This document shows, one piece after another, positions 35,801 through 43,759 of a stretch of 64,000 nt of DNA. The notes beneath the pieces were generated by a model. The model worked only from the letters and a program-made list of their open reading frames with translations, was not told the origin of the DNA and did no database searches. This DNA is from Zygnema cylindricum (Eukaryota; Streptophyta; Zygnematophyceae; Zygnematales; Zygnemataceae). The stretch covers positions 229,684 through 293,683 of the forward strand of contig JBBHKE010001469.1 in the NCBI GenBank assembly GCA_037447655.1. Reading direction: 5' to 3'. How positions within the stretch are numbered: position 1 is the stretch's first letter; every line of letters starts with the position of its first letter. Made by a program: the position numbers and the translations under genes.

Positions 35801-37039
35801 CTACACCCCACGGGTCCCCCTTTTCCTTTCCTCATACCACTTGTGTTGGATTTCCTAGAAATCTGGGATTCGGCATGTCCCACACTGGGGAAAATTGAGC
35901 CGGGGCCAGGGTTCGAACTTGAGACCTTTCACTTAAGCTGTCAACGCACTAACCACTGCGCCACCATCTCAATGTAGAGCCTGGCGGGTTCGTACCCATT
36001 TATTACGGGCGCTTCTAGTATGGATATTAGCATATTCTACCCCGTATTGAACCTACATTCACGTGCCGATCCAACAACTTGACCACCCTCCCATTGGTCG
36101 TTGAATTCTTCTCTCACGCCTCCCCTCCCCCTTCCCCTCCCCCCCCCCCTCTTCTCCCCCTTTCTCCACCGTCCCCCCCTTCCCCGCTAAACCTCCGGAG
36201 AGCCCAAGCACTTAACTTGCACCTCCCTCCTATGTTTTTCCAGTCTTTCCTTTATTTTCCTCCCTTCACTCCCCCCACTCCACCCTATCCCTGTTAGCAA
36301 ATCCCTTCCCCCTTCCCTCTTCGCACTTTTCCCCTCCCTTCTCTCCTATATACTAGAAGAGATATCTGCAAAACCCCACCTGTGTGTATAAAACAATTCC
36401 TCACTCTCGCTCTCCCTCACACCCCCCCCCCCCCCCCCTCTTCTCCCCCTTTCTCCACCGTCCCCCCCCTTCCCCGCTAAACCTCCGGAGAGCCCAAGCC
36501 TCCCCTGAAAGCGCATCGCAGCAGAGAATCCAGCCAGCCTGTGAGTACTAATTCAGTGCGGTTTTAGTGCGAATTTCAGTGCGTTTTTTAATGCGAATTT
36601 CAGTGCGGTTTTAGTTCGAGATTCTGTGCGGTTATAGTGTGAAATTCATTGCGAATTCTTGCAGCAGGAGTGCACGCAGCGATGATCACTCACATGCCAG
36701 TCACTCGACCGGAAGTATCGCAGGTGATATAAATCGGATCGCATTCGATCGCAGGAAATTCTCGATTCCCATTGGTCATGGCCCCCCTCACCGCCTCCAG
36801 CGCCGCCCCTGCAGCCGCCGAACCGACAGAGGCCGCAAGGGACCAATCAGAGAGACCGATCTCACGTGCGAAGGTACAGACGCGGAGAGAGAGAGGGGGG
36901 GGAAAGGGGGAGGAGAGAGAGGGGGGATCTTACGGTCTCGTGGATCCATGGTGGGCTGTTCTCCATAATAGGCCCATGCGGGTGCCACGTGGCACAAGAA
37001 AAGCAACAAGTAAATCATTATGGCGCTGAAGGCCGCCAT
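22797..37039 (-). CDS. Secreted or receptor-like LRR protein with EGF-like tail (multi-exon gene)
   Basis: The predicted product enters the secretory pathway and carries an extracellular leucine-rich-repeat domain, the usual scaffold for ligand recognition. Exons are 36934-37039, 36694-36808, 34776-34847, 33702-33773, 33047-33118, 30783-30854, 28354-28425, 26546-26617 and 22797-23160. Together they are 1,017 nt, or 339 codons, in a single frame. Order: signal peptide, N-terminal cap, six 24-residue LRRs (xLxxNQLSGSIPxSIxQLTxL), C-terminal cap, cysteine-rich EGF-like part with several N-glycosylation sequons. The six LRR exons are 72 nt each, phase 2-2. The fifth has a TAA near its end, so the gene is either broken there or skips that symmetric exon. 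No membrane segment or kinase is seen; it may continue through 19753-19954. One LRR per exon recalls brown-algal receptor genes. Expression is unproven. Confidence 0.82.
23633..23640. repeat. 8-bp target-site duplication, left
   Basis: 'taaacagc' directly precedes the MITE at 23641 and is repeated exactly at 24536-24543. An 8-bp duplication is typical of hAT transposons. Confidence 0.9.
23641..24535. mobile_element. hAT-like MITE (TATCG family), 895 bp, intact ends
   Basis: The 16-bp terminal inverted repeats are 'tagtgttgtgtatcgg' and 'ccgatacacaacacta', flanked by the perfect 8-bp duplication 'taaacagc'. Subterminal DNA is dense in atcggcgat motifs, as expected of hAT transposase binding sites. 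Inside are the palindrome 'cgtggcatgccacg' (23834-23847) and a conserved stretch around 24060-24230 also found, inverted, in the copy at 38.4 kb. There is no transposase, so it is non-autonomous. It sits in an intron of the LRR gene. Confidence 0.92.
24570..25235. repeat. Polypyrimidine (C-rich) tract in LRR-gene intron
   Basis: About 0.66 kb of cccct/ctccc variants on +, purine on the sense strand of the LRR gene. Pro/Ser-rich ORFs across it are artefacts. Confidence 0.85.
25250..26300. repeat. A-rich segment and 'cactaaatatgg' units, duplicated at 50.2-51.7 kb
   Basis: 25250-25640 is A-rich ('aaaataaaaacaaaataaa'). 25600-25690 has 'catttgagtttggag.ttttttgaaagcg' and 'caaacatttttcaa', followed by a TA run and, near 25843-25925, 'gtaa.gaggc.tagggagggagattgc'. 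26050-26240 carries four units of the 'gtgagggtaagct...cacactaaatatggtttg' type. The same order occurs at 50190-51740. In the LRR gene this is part of the intron after the last LRR exon. Confidence 0.7.
26546..26617 (-). CDS. LRR gene: LRR exon 6 (72 nt)
   Basis: Acceptor GTTACAG, donor GTAAGAC. The 72 nt, phase 2, encode one LRR: 'YLGGNQLSGSIPSSIG' followed by 'QLTTLAYL'. The last two bases (ct) leave a Leu codon completed by the next exon. Confidence 0.88.
26618..28353 (-). other. LRR-gene intron (1,736 bp): conserved flanks, TA run, A-rich DNA
   Basis: It contains a (TA)n/(TATAAA)n microsatellite at 26757-26880, the conserved 'gctctaacccaacat(g)aaagtcgtaaaa' block at 26895-26990, and C/T-rich DNA at 26990-27210. 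It also holds two 'cactaaatatggtttg' units at 27390-27480 and A-rich DNA at 27480-28130. About 150 bp downstream of the next exon (28200-28353) are conserved with the other LRR introns. Confidence 0.6.
26643..26681 (-). pseudogene. Truncated LRR exon fragment
   Basis: After a preserved acceptor (GTGTTACAG) it reads 'FLYDNQLSG', the first third of an LRR. It then breaks off into the intron end 'gttgatgggttggatggtg' that precedes LRR exon 6. The donor half is missing and the frame does not join exon 6, so it is probably skipped. It looks like the scar of a deletion between two neighbouring LRR units. Confidence 0.75.
28354..28425 (-). CDS. LRR gene: LRR exon 5 (72 nt) with a stop codon
   Basis: Acceptor TTTACAG, donor GTAAGAC. 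It encodes 'FLSRNQLSGSIPASIG', 'QLTKLI', then TAA where the sister exons have CAA, GAC or TAC. A single C-to-T change would explain it. The exon is symmetric (72 nt, phase 2-2), so skipping it would keep the frame. Confidence 0.85.
28426..30782 (-). other. LRR-gene intron (2,357 bp)
   Basis: It repeats the order of the previous intron: the 'gctctaacccaacacagaagtcg' block (28530-28650), C/T-rich DNA (28670-28830), 'ttttcgtggatttttggcatatgtttccctgttttt' (28890-28930, also at 27260-27300), 'cactaaatatgg' units (29000-29070, 29930-30120), a polypyrimidine tract (29100-29680) and A-rich DNA (29700-30650) with a TA run at 30275-30330. Confidence 0.6.
30783..30854 (-). CDS. LRR gene: LRR exon 4 (72 nt)
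   Basis: Acceptor GTTACAG, donor GTAAGAC, phase 2-2. It encodes 'YLASNQLSGSIPSSIV' and 'ELTKLTD' plus the split Leu. Confidence 0.88.
30890..31460. repeat. Array of ~50-60 bp units ('cacactaaatatggtttg ... gtgagggtaagctcc')
   Basis: Around ten imperfect units; each has a 'tcacactaaatatggtt' part, a G-rich 'gtgggaggg' part and a 'tgagggtaagctcc' part. Spacing varies. Related units occur at 26050-26240, 27390-27480, 29000-29070, 29930-30120, 33800-34330 and 51550-51740. Confidence 0.8.
31597..32101. mobile_element. TA-type (Tc1/mariner-like) MITE, 505 bp
   Basis: It starts 'tacaccgcgagtcgctatta' and ends with the inverse-complementary 'attacgatgcgcggtgta'. TA at both ends fits a TA target duplication. 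The interior is AT-rich with many 'attagagtaaa' and 'actctaatt' motifs and no ORF. It is inserted in an LRR-gene intron. Confidence 0.82.
33047..33118 (-). CDS. LRR gene: LRR exon 3 (72 nt)
   Basis: Acceptor GTTACAG, donor GTAAGAC, phase 2-2. It encodes 'SLQQNQLSGSIPSSIS' and 'QLTNLEQ' plus the split Leu. Confidence 0.88.
33119..33701 (-). other. LRR-gene intron (583 bp)
   Basis: The shortest intron between LRR exons. It holds the 'gctctaacacaacatggaag' block (33240-33320), 'gggtgtgggattaagctccc' (33380-33405), a C/T run (33430-33530), and the exon-flanking block in shortened form (33625-33701). Confidence 0.6.
33702..33773 (-). CDS. LRR gene: LRR exon 2 (72 nt)
   Basis: Acceptor GTTACAG, donor GTAAGAC, phase 2-2. 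It encodes 'YLAKNQLSGSIPSSII' and 'QLTKLQQ' plus the split Leu. Confidence 0.88.
33774..34775 (-). other. LRR-gene intron (1,002 bp)
   Basis: 33800-34330 is a second array of about ten 'cacactaaatatggtttg' units, several nearly the same as those at 30.9-31.4 kb and in the same order. 34330-34650 is A-rich and 34656-34775 is the conserved exon-flanking block. Confidence 0.65.
34776..34847 (-). CDS. LRR gene: LRR exon 1 (72 nt)
   Basis: Acceptor GTTACAG, donor GTAAGAC, phase 2-2. It encodes 'DLSDNQLSGSIPLSIS' and 'QLTNLEQ'. Its first base (G) completes the AT left by the N-cap exon, giving 'GRVTGM' + 'DLSDNQLSG', a normal transition from cap to first repeat. Confidence 0.88.
35850..35973 (-). 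mobile_element. tRNA-derived SINE candidate
   Basis: On the minus strand 'TGGCGCAGTGGTTAGTGCG' resembles a pol III A box in a tRNA D-arm. About 30 nt later 'AAGTTCGAACCC' resembles the B box/T-arm. A non-tRNA body follows ('ccccagtgtgggacatgc', 'gaatcccagatttctagg'). The acceptor stem does not pair well, so this is not a functional tRNA. No second copy is present in the window. Confidence 0.5.
36130..36500. repeat. Duplicated ~65-bp C-rich block and C17 run
   Basis: 'ctcttctccccctttctcc', 'accgtcccccc', 'ttccccgctaaacctccgg', 'agagcccaagc' occurs at about 36149-36209 and again at 36438-36499. The second copy is preceded by a run of 17 C (36422-36438). Confidence 0.85.
36555..36660. repeat. 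Short tandem repeat 'cagtgcg(g)tttta(g)tgcgaattt'
   Basis: About five imperfect units of 18-24 bp directly downstream (in gene sense) of the N-cap exon. It may be an intronic minisatellite. Confidence 0.7.
36694..36808 (-). CDS. LRR gene: N-terminal LRR cap exon (115 nt)
   Basis: Acceptor GGCTGCAG, donor AT|GTGAGT. The reading joins exon 1 as 'DPRD' + 'RAALEAVRGAMTNGN', then 'REFPAIECDPIYITCDTSG' and 'RVTGM'. The 'ALxAxxxAM...C...ITCDxxGRVTG' arrangement is that of the LRRNT cap of plant-type LRR proteins (paired cysteines, then GRVTGL). It ends in phase 2, the phase required by the LRR exons 1.8 kb away. Confidence 0.82.
36934..37039 (-). CDS. LRR gene: first exon with signal peptide (106 nt)
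   Basis: The ATG at 37037-37039 lies in a strong context (CAACCATGGCG). It encodes a signal peptide, 'MAAFSAIMIYLLLFLCHVAP' then 'AWA', with likely cleavage before 'YYGEQP', and ends 'MDPRD' in phase 1 at donor C|GTAAGA. The intron to exon 2 is 125 bp and pyrimidine-rich on the sense strand. The overlapping plus-strand ORFs are shadows. Confidence 0.8.
36982..36995. other. 14-bp perfect palindrome with CACGTG core
   Basis: 'gtgccacgtggcac' lies inside the signal-peptide exon (codes for part of 'CHVAP'). A further 'acacgtggcag' is at 37081-37091. CACGTG is the G-box/E-box core, so a regulatory role is possible but unproven. Confidence 0.4.
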
Positions 37040-37194
37040 GGTTGCGCACTCGCCACGTCAGAGGGTTTTCTGTAAGAAGGACACGTGGCAGTTTCTTTCC
37101 CCAGTGACGGTGTCAGTGGGGAAAAAGGCGGAAAACGCAAAAGGAGAAGGGAGAGAAATGGAGGAATGGGAAAGAATCCGGCGGTCTCACTTCG

Positions 37195-37204
37195 CCTTTT
37201 TATA
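37195..37204 (-). promoter_or_regulatory. Possible TATA box of the LRR gene
   Basis: On the minus strand 'TATAAAAAGG' lies about 160 bp upstream of the ATG. This is the only TATA-like element in the proximal region; no experimental or comparative support. Confidence 0.35.
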
Positions 37205-37239
37205 AAATACGCACGATACGGTCCAGATACGTTTGTTGG

Positions 37240-37740
37240 TTTGCGCAATCCTGGTCACCTCCATTTCGTACGATACAATGATACGGGCCAATGTTATTTG
37301 TCGATTTATAAGACTTCCCCCTACGTGCTTTTTGTTTCGACGTCAATCAAAGTAGAAGCGTCCACGTGGATGGTGACGTGTTGATGTACATATTTTTTGT
37401 CGTTTTGTGGAAGATAGTAAAGGCCCACTGACAGCTCCTATGGAAAATGTCCGTTTTTTAAGGGCGATCTTATTCATAGCCTTTCTGTAGCATAAAATCC
37501 TACTTTTTTTTTTCTTCTTTTCTATTTACATAATACGGTATAATCATATTTGTCGGTTTGTACAATCGTCATTTTGTACGGAAGAAGATACGACCCATTT
37601 AAATTTGTCGCTTTGCCATGATTTCCGCATATGCTTTTTGTCGCGACGTCAGTCAAGATGGGAGCCACTATTTGGAAGGTGACGTGTCGTTATGATTCTT
37701 GTTGGCATAATTTTTTTTGTCTTTTGTGGATGAAGTCTAG
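37240..37740. repeat. Diverged duplication, about 190 bp, offset 306 bp
   Basis: 'tttgtcg.tt...gctttttgt(t/c)(t/g)cgacgtca.tcaa...ggtgacgtgt.g.tgt...ttttttgtc.tttgtgga' occurs at about 37235-37430 and 37545-37740, upstream of the LRR gene. Both copies hold a CGACGTCA element. Confidence 0.6.
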
Positions 37741-38424
37741 CCGTACTGTCGAATCACAGTGCATAACAAAAAAAAAAGACAAAGATAAACGGTATAAAAC
37801 GGTTTTCTTTTTCAAATAAACGGAGATCCTTATATTCAGGAATTTTCGGAGAACCGGAATTATATAAACGGTCAGACAGGAATAGTGCTCGCCGTCCGTT
37901 AACTTATTCGGCTAACTAAGAACGGCCGCACGTGTCAATTTCCGTGAGAAATATCGTAGCCGTACATCTTGAGAACATGTGAAACAATGAACCCTACACA
38001 TGAAACTTTCGTTTAGGATCAAAATAACGTCATATACGACAAAAATGTGTTTGAAAACGCATGATTTCCATGTCCGCGGTTTCGCATGCGCTTTTGAAGC
38101 TTTTGACCTCCGGAGAGTATTAGCAAGATTCTCTGTAATGTTGTTTCGCGAATAAAACAAAATAATATGTAGTACGGATAAGCGCTGATTTATATAAATA
38201 TTCTCTTTAATGTTGTTTCACGTATAAAAACAAAATTAGCAGTACGGTTTAGTATGGATAGGAGCGGATTTCTTTAAACTACCCCACTTTTTGACTGATG
38301 GAACGCCACCCTAAGTGAATGTGAATTTATTTGATAAAAATAGCTATGTTTCGTATTTATCAAATTATTTAAAAAATCTTTGCGTTCTCATTGAATCGAC
38401 GATGTTGGTTTGGGAAACGGTAAC
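37741..38424. other. Intergenic, no gene seen
   Basis: An imperfect tandem duplication of about 75 bp ('aatgttgtttc.cg.ataaaa', 'agtacggata.g.gc.gattt') lies at 38135-38275. Nothing else recognised. Confidence 0.4.
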
Positions 38425-38432
38425 ACTAATGG

Positions 38433-39261
38433 TAGTGTTGTGTATCGGTAAAGATTTGCCGATAACCGATATGGACCTTTTTTAGGGTACCCGATAATCG
38501 ATATATTGGTACGATATATCGCTATCGGTGTTACCACCGATAAATAACCGATTTTTCTGGGTAATTATGGGCGATAACACGGATATCAATAACTATTGGC
38601 GATATATGTACGGACCTTACATATAAATATACGGCCGGTACACTCAATTGTACGGTTTTGGAATACATCCAAAAAACGATGTACCTTTCACATCCGACGC
38701 CATGGCTTTGTCCCTTTCTTCCTTGGGATCCACTGGAGACCTGCCACGTGTAAATCTGTCAGCTTTTTTGGCAAAAGCCGCAAAAAGAGCCATTCCGAGA
38801 TGTCGGCGCTCACGCTGGCCGTCCGCTCGCAATCTCTCATTCCAAGTCGTCCGTTCAATTCCAGCGGCGTGCAGAATGTTAATTTGCGTCCGTTGTACTT
38901 TGATTCCATCGTCCTTTTCCGTTCCATGTTCACCTGTTTGTTGGTACAGTTCCGGACGTTGCGTAAAATAAATGTTCAGTTAACTGGCCAACGTTTTCTG
39001 TGCTGCGTTGTCCGTAATAATTTCAGTTAAATAGTTACGGAACAGATTCGTATACGTGGCATGCCACGCTATATAATGCAAAAACTATAATACAATATAT
39101 AATAAGGTACTATAGAATGCGTACTATATATTTTTAAAGTTATCGCCAATATGGAATTTGTTCGTCTCGAACCGGTATATCGAGACCTCTGACCGCTCGA
39201 TAACCAATAACTATCGCTATCGGTGTTATCGCGATAATTTTTTTACCGATACACAACACTA
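38433..39261. mobile_element. hAT-like MITE (TATCG family), 829 bp
   Basis: Ends 'tagtgttgtgtatcgg' and 'ccgatacacaacacta'. The flanking 8 bp are 'actaatgg' (38425-38432) and 'acaaatgg' (39262-39269), one mismatch. It is in opposite orientation to the 23.6-kb copy, judged by the shared interior. The palindrome 'cgtggcatgccacg' is at 39055-39068. Confidence 0.9.
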
Positions 39262-39524
39262 ACAAATGGGCTCTCTCACGTGCGGTTGTTTTCAATCAAA
39301 ACCGACAAATGGAATATACGGCAATGCCCTGGTCAACATCGACTCTACAGCCTGAGTTGTCACAACACTTGCGCAAAGAACTTGTGCGGGAAAACTGCTT
39401 TAATTGTGACAATTGTACTCGGCTCCGCTGGAATATTTACCTCCTCTAAAAATGTGTCGTTATGTCCAGCTGGCACAATCCCTAATATCCAGTAGCGTGA
39501 TTCACAGAGCCACCCTAAGGACGG

Positions 39525-39745
39525 TACACCGCCAATCGCTATTAGCGTGTAGGTTTGATTAGCGTATACTATTATTTAGCGTGGTGTACGCTAATTGGGA
39601 ATTTGGAAATTTTGGAAGAAATCGATTACTCTATTTAGGAATTAGGGCATTTTTTAAATAGTGTGGATAATTCTATTTGAGAATAAAAACAAAAAAAAGC
39701 GGGACGGGATTAGCGTACACAACGCTAATAGCGATTGGCGGTGTA
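39525..39745. mobile_element. TA-type MITE, 221 bp, perfect 24-bp inverted repeats
   Basis: 'tacaccgccaatcgctatta' + 'gcgt' at 39525-39548 is the exact reverse complement of 39722-39745. TA at both ends fits a TA target duplication. The internal sequence is unrelated to an ORF. It shares its terminal consensus with the 31.6-kb element. Confidence 0.88.
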
Positions 39746-40951
39746 GCGAAACTGCGGCAACCTCATGAACATAAAAGTGTTGGCGCAGACACTTTCTCAC
39801 TTTACGTGAGCTCCACTTTGAGAGCAAAATATTGGCGCTGTTAAATAATGTGGCTTGATTTGGTCGCGCGCGACGACGATTTTACAAAACGACCAATTTC
39901 ACTGCGTAAAATCAATTTTCGTACCATATATTTGTTTACCAGGTACAATGTACTTTGCGCATATGTCATTGTACCACAGAAATCCTTGCTCTTTGCGCGG
40001 GAATCCGCGAACCTGAAGGATGGCAGAAAGAGCGCGACGAAAGAAAAGTTACGAATAATTACGAATATTTCGGCAGAAAAAATTCGGCTGGATTTTGGTG
40101 GACTCGTGTCTACCTTTGACCGAAGGCACATGACCTGTGCGACCTGTGAAAAATTCTGCTGGTTTCCCCATCGTGAAACGTGTATCAATTCACGGTGTAT
40201 TTCAGTTTTACACGTTTTGTAGTTGACCACTGTAGCTACCTCCCCCAGGTGGGCAGCCAAATAGAGAACCGGATGGAGCGGTTTTTCCACAGATGAATAA
40301 CCAAATATAATCCCATGGTCATTGTTACCTCCCAAACCTTTGGATAATGTTGGTGGGATCTTCTGTTATTCCGTTTCTCGAAAAATATAACATATAGATA
40401 AACAATACGTTATGGTACGAAAATCTACGGGATTTTGTAAACAAGTTGCACTTTTCGTCTGATGGAACTTCACCTTTAGTACTGCTGGACTCTCCTTCGT
40501 GGAAAGTTCCGTTCACTTTCTCCTTTCGTCTTTTGACCTCTCTTTGAAAAAATACGCGCGCGCAAATGAAGCAAAAATGCGGCGTGCGGCGGAATTTACG
40601 GCGCCTCCAACGGTTAATGTCCGTACATATTCGTACATTTTCGTACGAAATTTACGAATTTTACGAAACAAGCAAATACTACGTAGTTTTCGTAAAAAAT
40701 TCCAAATCCGTACGAATTGGACTTCTATGCAATAGGTTTTCGCGGATGTCAAAATGGTTTTGAAAAGTTTATGACTAGACTCATTGGAAGATTCCGTAGA
40801 TGATGCTCGTGACATCCGATGTCGACACTGAGAAAATCTCATTTTTTCCAGCTAGCGCAAACGTCACTATTAGCGAGATTTGCGGAGCTACTCCGAGTAC
40901 AGTACAGTCCGTAAAGTGTACAATAAAATTTTTCGTGTGTGTCGGAAATGG
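39746..40951. other. Intergenic with unsupported ORFs
   Basis: ORFs of up to 164 codons (39841-40335, minus) and 124 codons (39848-40222, plus) overlap each other and match no family I know. No splice-site pattern helps to choose between them. Confidence 0.3.
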
Positions 40952-40959
40952 GTTTGAAT

Positions 40960-41505
40960 CATAGTTCAAAAGTAGGTGAAAGTACGCCCATACAATATAC
41001 CTATTGTACGAAAAAACTTACAAATATGACCTTAAGACCCATATTGTATTGGCCGCAAAATGAAAAAAAATACTAACAGGGTTGAGTTGCACATCGATCG
41101 ATAAGGAATTAAATGTCATGTCTTAATTTTGAAAAACATAGGACAAAAAATTATTTTTTTATTAGTTTAGAGGTACTTTTTATTTAAACCATCCGATTTG
41201 GACAATCGGACGGTCGCTGATCAAAGGAGCGATCTAAGACAATCACATGAAATGCCCTTAACACAACTTACGATAGGAATATCTGTCGTATTAGCGTCTG
41301 CAATTTTGAACGTCCGAGTGTTTTAGTTCGCTAAAAAAATTCGTCCGACGGCATGGTTGTACTATGATATTACGTCAGATTCGTACGTTGATATAGGGGT
41401 GTGCATAGCGCACACACATGCAGTATGCCTCATCTGCGCGAGTTTTGTGCCAAATTTGTGTGCTTACCAAAGGCCTACCATAAAAACGCCTACTTTTAAA
41501 CTATG
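40960..41505. mobile_element. CATAG-type MITE copy A, 546 bp
   Basis: Inverted ends 'catagttcaaaagtagg' and 'cctacttttaaactatg', with perfect 8-bp target duplication 'gtttgaat' (40952-40959 and 41506-41513). No ORF. The length equals that of copy B at 47.6 kb. The 8-bp duplication suggests a hAT-type transposase, though the terminus is unusual. Confidence 0.9.
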
Positions 41506-41513
41506 GTTTGAAT

Positions 41514-42898
41514 AGTTTTGACTTGTACAACATTGTACTATATTTTATTGTTTTTGTACATTTAGTACATGTTGCCGGTGGCGCATTAAGTAGCGATGGA
41601 GCGACAGTCAGTGACGGCACGAGTTAGTTTTGTTTTCTAAAACGAGCCATTGGCTGCCTGTTTTGACGGTTACTCGTTAATTCCAAGCTTGCCAATGGCT
41701 CCTGTGCTGCTAGGAGAATCGTCGACCGTGACTCGCGAAACGATGTAACCGTGAGAATACGGAAAATACACCGTACGGTACCTAAGAAAAAAATTGTACA
41801 AATTGTGCAAAAACTTTATCTTTTCGTTCGAATTTTAATTCGTAATTAATACGCACGAAAGCGAATCAGAGTGATATTTTCCATGTGTGAAAGCAGACAT
41901 GTAGATCAAGCTATTGGCTTAAAAAAAGGGTGTCCACTGTACAGAGAGGCGTGGAACTTAGGATAGAATTTCAATAGGCGTTCCCAGCAAATTTACGGAA
42001 AATTCTATTAGCAGCGTTTACTAAAAGACTATTCCATTTTGTGAAGCTGGTAACAAACATTCCTCAATTATGATTGGCGCCACATAGGTTAGAGTCCATA
42101 TTAAAAAAATCTTAAATAAATCTACAAACGGAAAGTCAGAAAGAAACATATATACGACCGGAGGTAGTTAATGATTCGTGCGTAAAGTTTGCCGCCAGAT
42201 TTTGATTTTGAAAATGGAAATCAAAATTTCGAAATGGAATGGCAAAAAAACGCAACAAACTTTGAAGGTCGTGACATACTTTGAATGTCGGTGGATGTTA
42301 GACGGAGCGTGCGAGGATGTTTTTAACTCACCTGCATCCAGCGTGGTAGGCGGCACATGGCCTGTAGTACATAGGCACATGGCTTGTAGGACGTGTAGGC
42401 ATGTGATCGCTTGTTCATAGTGGATATTCTTTTGCTTTTTAAAGTGTACCAATGGTACACGACCTTACCATGACCGATATCATACAACTCTCCTCGCGAG
42501 GATAGTGTCGTAACACGCGACGATATGACGATTACTTCGCGCATCTGAAGAAGTGGAATATCCAACGTCCAGAAATTACGCCTACATCATTGGAGCCTCC
42601 TGACAGCTTTCTTGTAACAATGTTTCGGCTGAAAAAAAAAATTTAAGGTAGGGCTTTGTACGGCGCTGTTCAAAAACGTACGGCGTCCAAAATTGAACCC
42701 CACTTTTCTTCTATTGGAATTCTAACCTCATTCGTTGTTTTTTTTTATCAAAAATGGCAAAAGTACAGTAACGATAGATGCTGTTTGCTCGTTAAGTTGT
42801 AAATAACGACTGTACGGCATGAGCTGTCTCAACGGGTGCAAAGAGTTTGCATGCAATGAAAACTACCACCACTTTTTTGGCTTCAAGGTTTTTTCAAC
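41514..42898. other. Intergenic, no gene seen
   Basis: Ordinary AT-rich sequence. Short ORFs at 42168-42565 overlap on both strands and are not recognisable. Confidence 0.4.
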
Positions 42899-43045
42899 CA
42901 CTTAAAATATCTTATATCCGTACACACCTGTTGGATTTTAAATTTGATACTGCCAATCGGAAGTTGAGAACCTTCCCTTTCATTCGCAACTGCCAGATCC
43001 ACAATCCGACAAGTGTGTACGGAGAAAAGACGTTTTAAGTGACGA
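42899..43045. mobile_element. Foldback / small MITE with ~39-bp inverted ends
   Basis: 'cacttaaaatatcttatatc', 'cgtacacacctgttggatt' on the left is matched on the right, inverted, by 'aatccgacaagtgtgtacgg', 'agaaaagacgttttaagtg' with a few mismatches. A single similar end occurs at 14255-14300. Confidence 0.65.
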
Positions 43046-43054
43046 AAAAAACCT

Positions 43055-43081
43055 TGACGATAATAGCGATTCGCGGTGGTA
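43055..43081. mobile_element. Isolated TA-MITE right end
   Basis: 'cgataatagcgattcgcggt' + 'ggta' matches the inverted terminus of the TA-type MITEs. No partner end was found nearby. Confidence 0.5.
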
Positions 43082-43759
43082 CTAAATTTATGACACGTGT
43101 AACTGGCCAAGTGACTCCGCAAATTGGATATCTTCGCTTATAATAAGTATAGTACAATATAGTACATTACTGTAGCTAATTACAAACAACGGTATTGTCG
43201 GTATCCATTAGCGTTATTCGCGCAGCACGGTGCATACGGTACGGTCTGACGTCATAAATGAATTGTGCATCGGAAAATTTCTTATTATACGGTATATTCA
43301 GTATTGAAAAATCAGAATAGACAATATATCGCTATGGGACGGAGGTCGCAAAAGTAAAAAATTTAGATTTACCGAAACCGACCGTTTTTTTTTTTTCAAA
43401 ATATGAGTACCCGACGCCCGACTCGGTTATGTCACGCTCCCAAATTGTTAAACGTTACCCGATACGTGTTTACGAAAATAAAAATTAACCAAAACTTGAT
43501 TTCTCGCGACTACCTTTACCCGCCTGTACCCGACTAAGTACTAAATTAATGGTACATTCCCATTATACCTTCCACGATACCAAGAGTACAAAGTACAAAA
43601 ATGTTGTATAGTATGGACAATACAAAACTTTCATTTCTTTTCGTTTTTTGCTTACCCCACCGTAACCAAATTTTTTATTTTCAGTGAATCAACCGCCCGA
43701 ATTCGCCCGCCCCCCAAATTTGACACCCGAATCCGTTCCAAATCCAAAGCGGGGGTCAG
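43082..43759. other. AT-rich region with clustered 'acccga' motifs, no gene seen
   Basis: 'acccgacgcccgact', 'ttacccgata', 'acccgcctgtacccgact', 'aaccgcccgaattcgcccgc' and 'acccgaatccg' cluster between 43400 and 43740. The significance is unknown. Confidence 0.35.

Larger units (their letters stand above)
34848..36693 (-). other. LRR-gene intron (1,846 bp) between N-cap and first LRR
   Basis: It contains C/T-rich DNA (35030-35210, 35590-35840), a tRNA-like SINE candidate (35850-35973), a duplicated C-rich block (36140 and 36430) with a C17 run, and a 'cagtgcggttttag' repeat next to the donor (36555-36660). Confidence 0.6.

Noticed and set aside
35850-35973. Functional tRNA gene
   Set aside because: A- and B-box-like motifs are present but acceptor and anticodon stems do not fold properly; a SINE is the better explanation. 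No other tRNA, rRNA or CRISPR array was found.
36639-37029. Plus-strand ORFs over the LRR-gene 5' exons
   Set aside because: They lack domains, while the minus strand gives a signal peptide, an N-cap and matching splice phases.
37912-38160. Similarity of short minus-strand peptides 'FSRNNITENLAN' (38.1 kb) and 'FSRNGITEDPTN' (40.4 kb)
   Set aside because: Too short, and no further similarity on either side; could be chance or a very old repeat.
39841-40335. 164-codon minus-strand ORF overlapping a 124-codon plus-strand ORF
   Set aside because: Neither shows a recognisable domain, splice context or repeat copy; kept only as an unsupported note.
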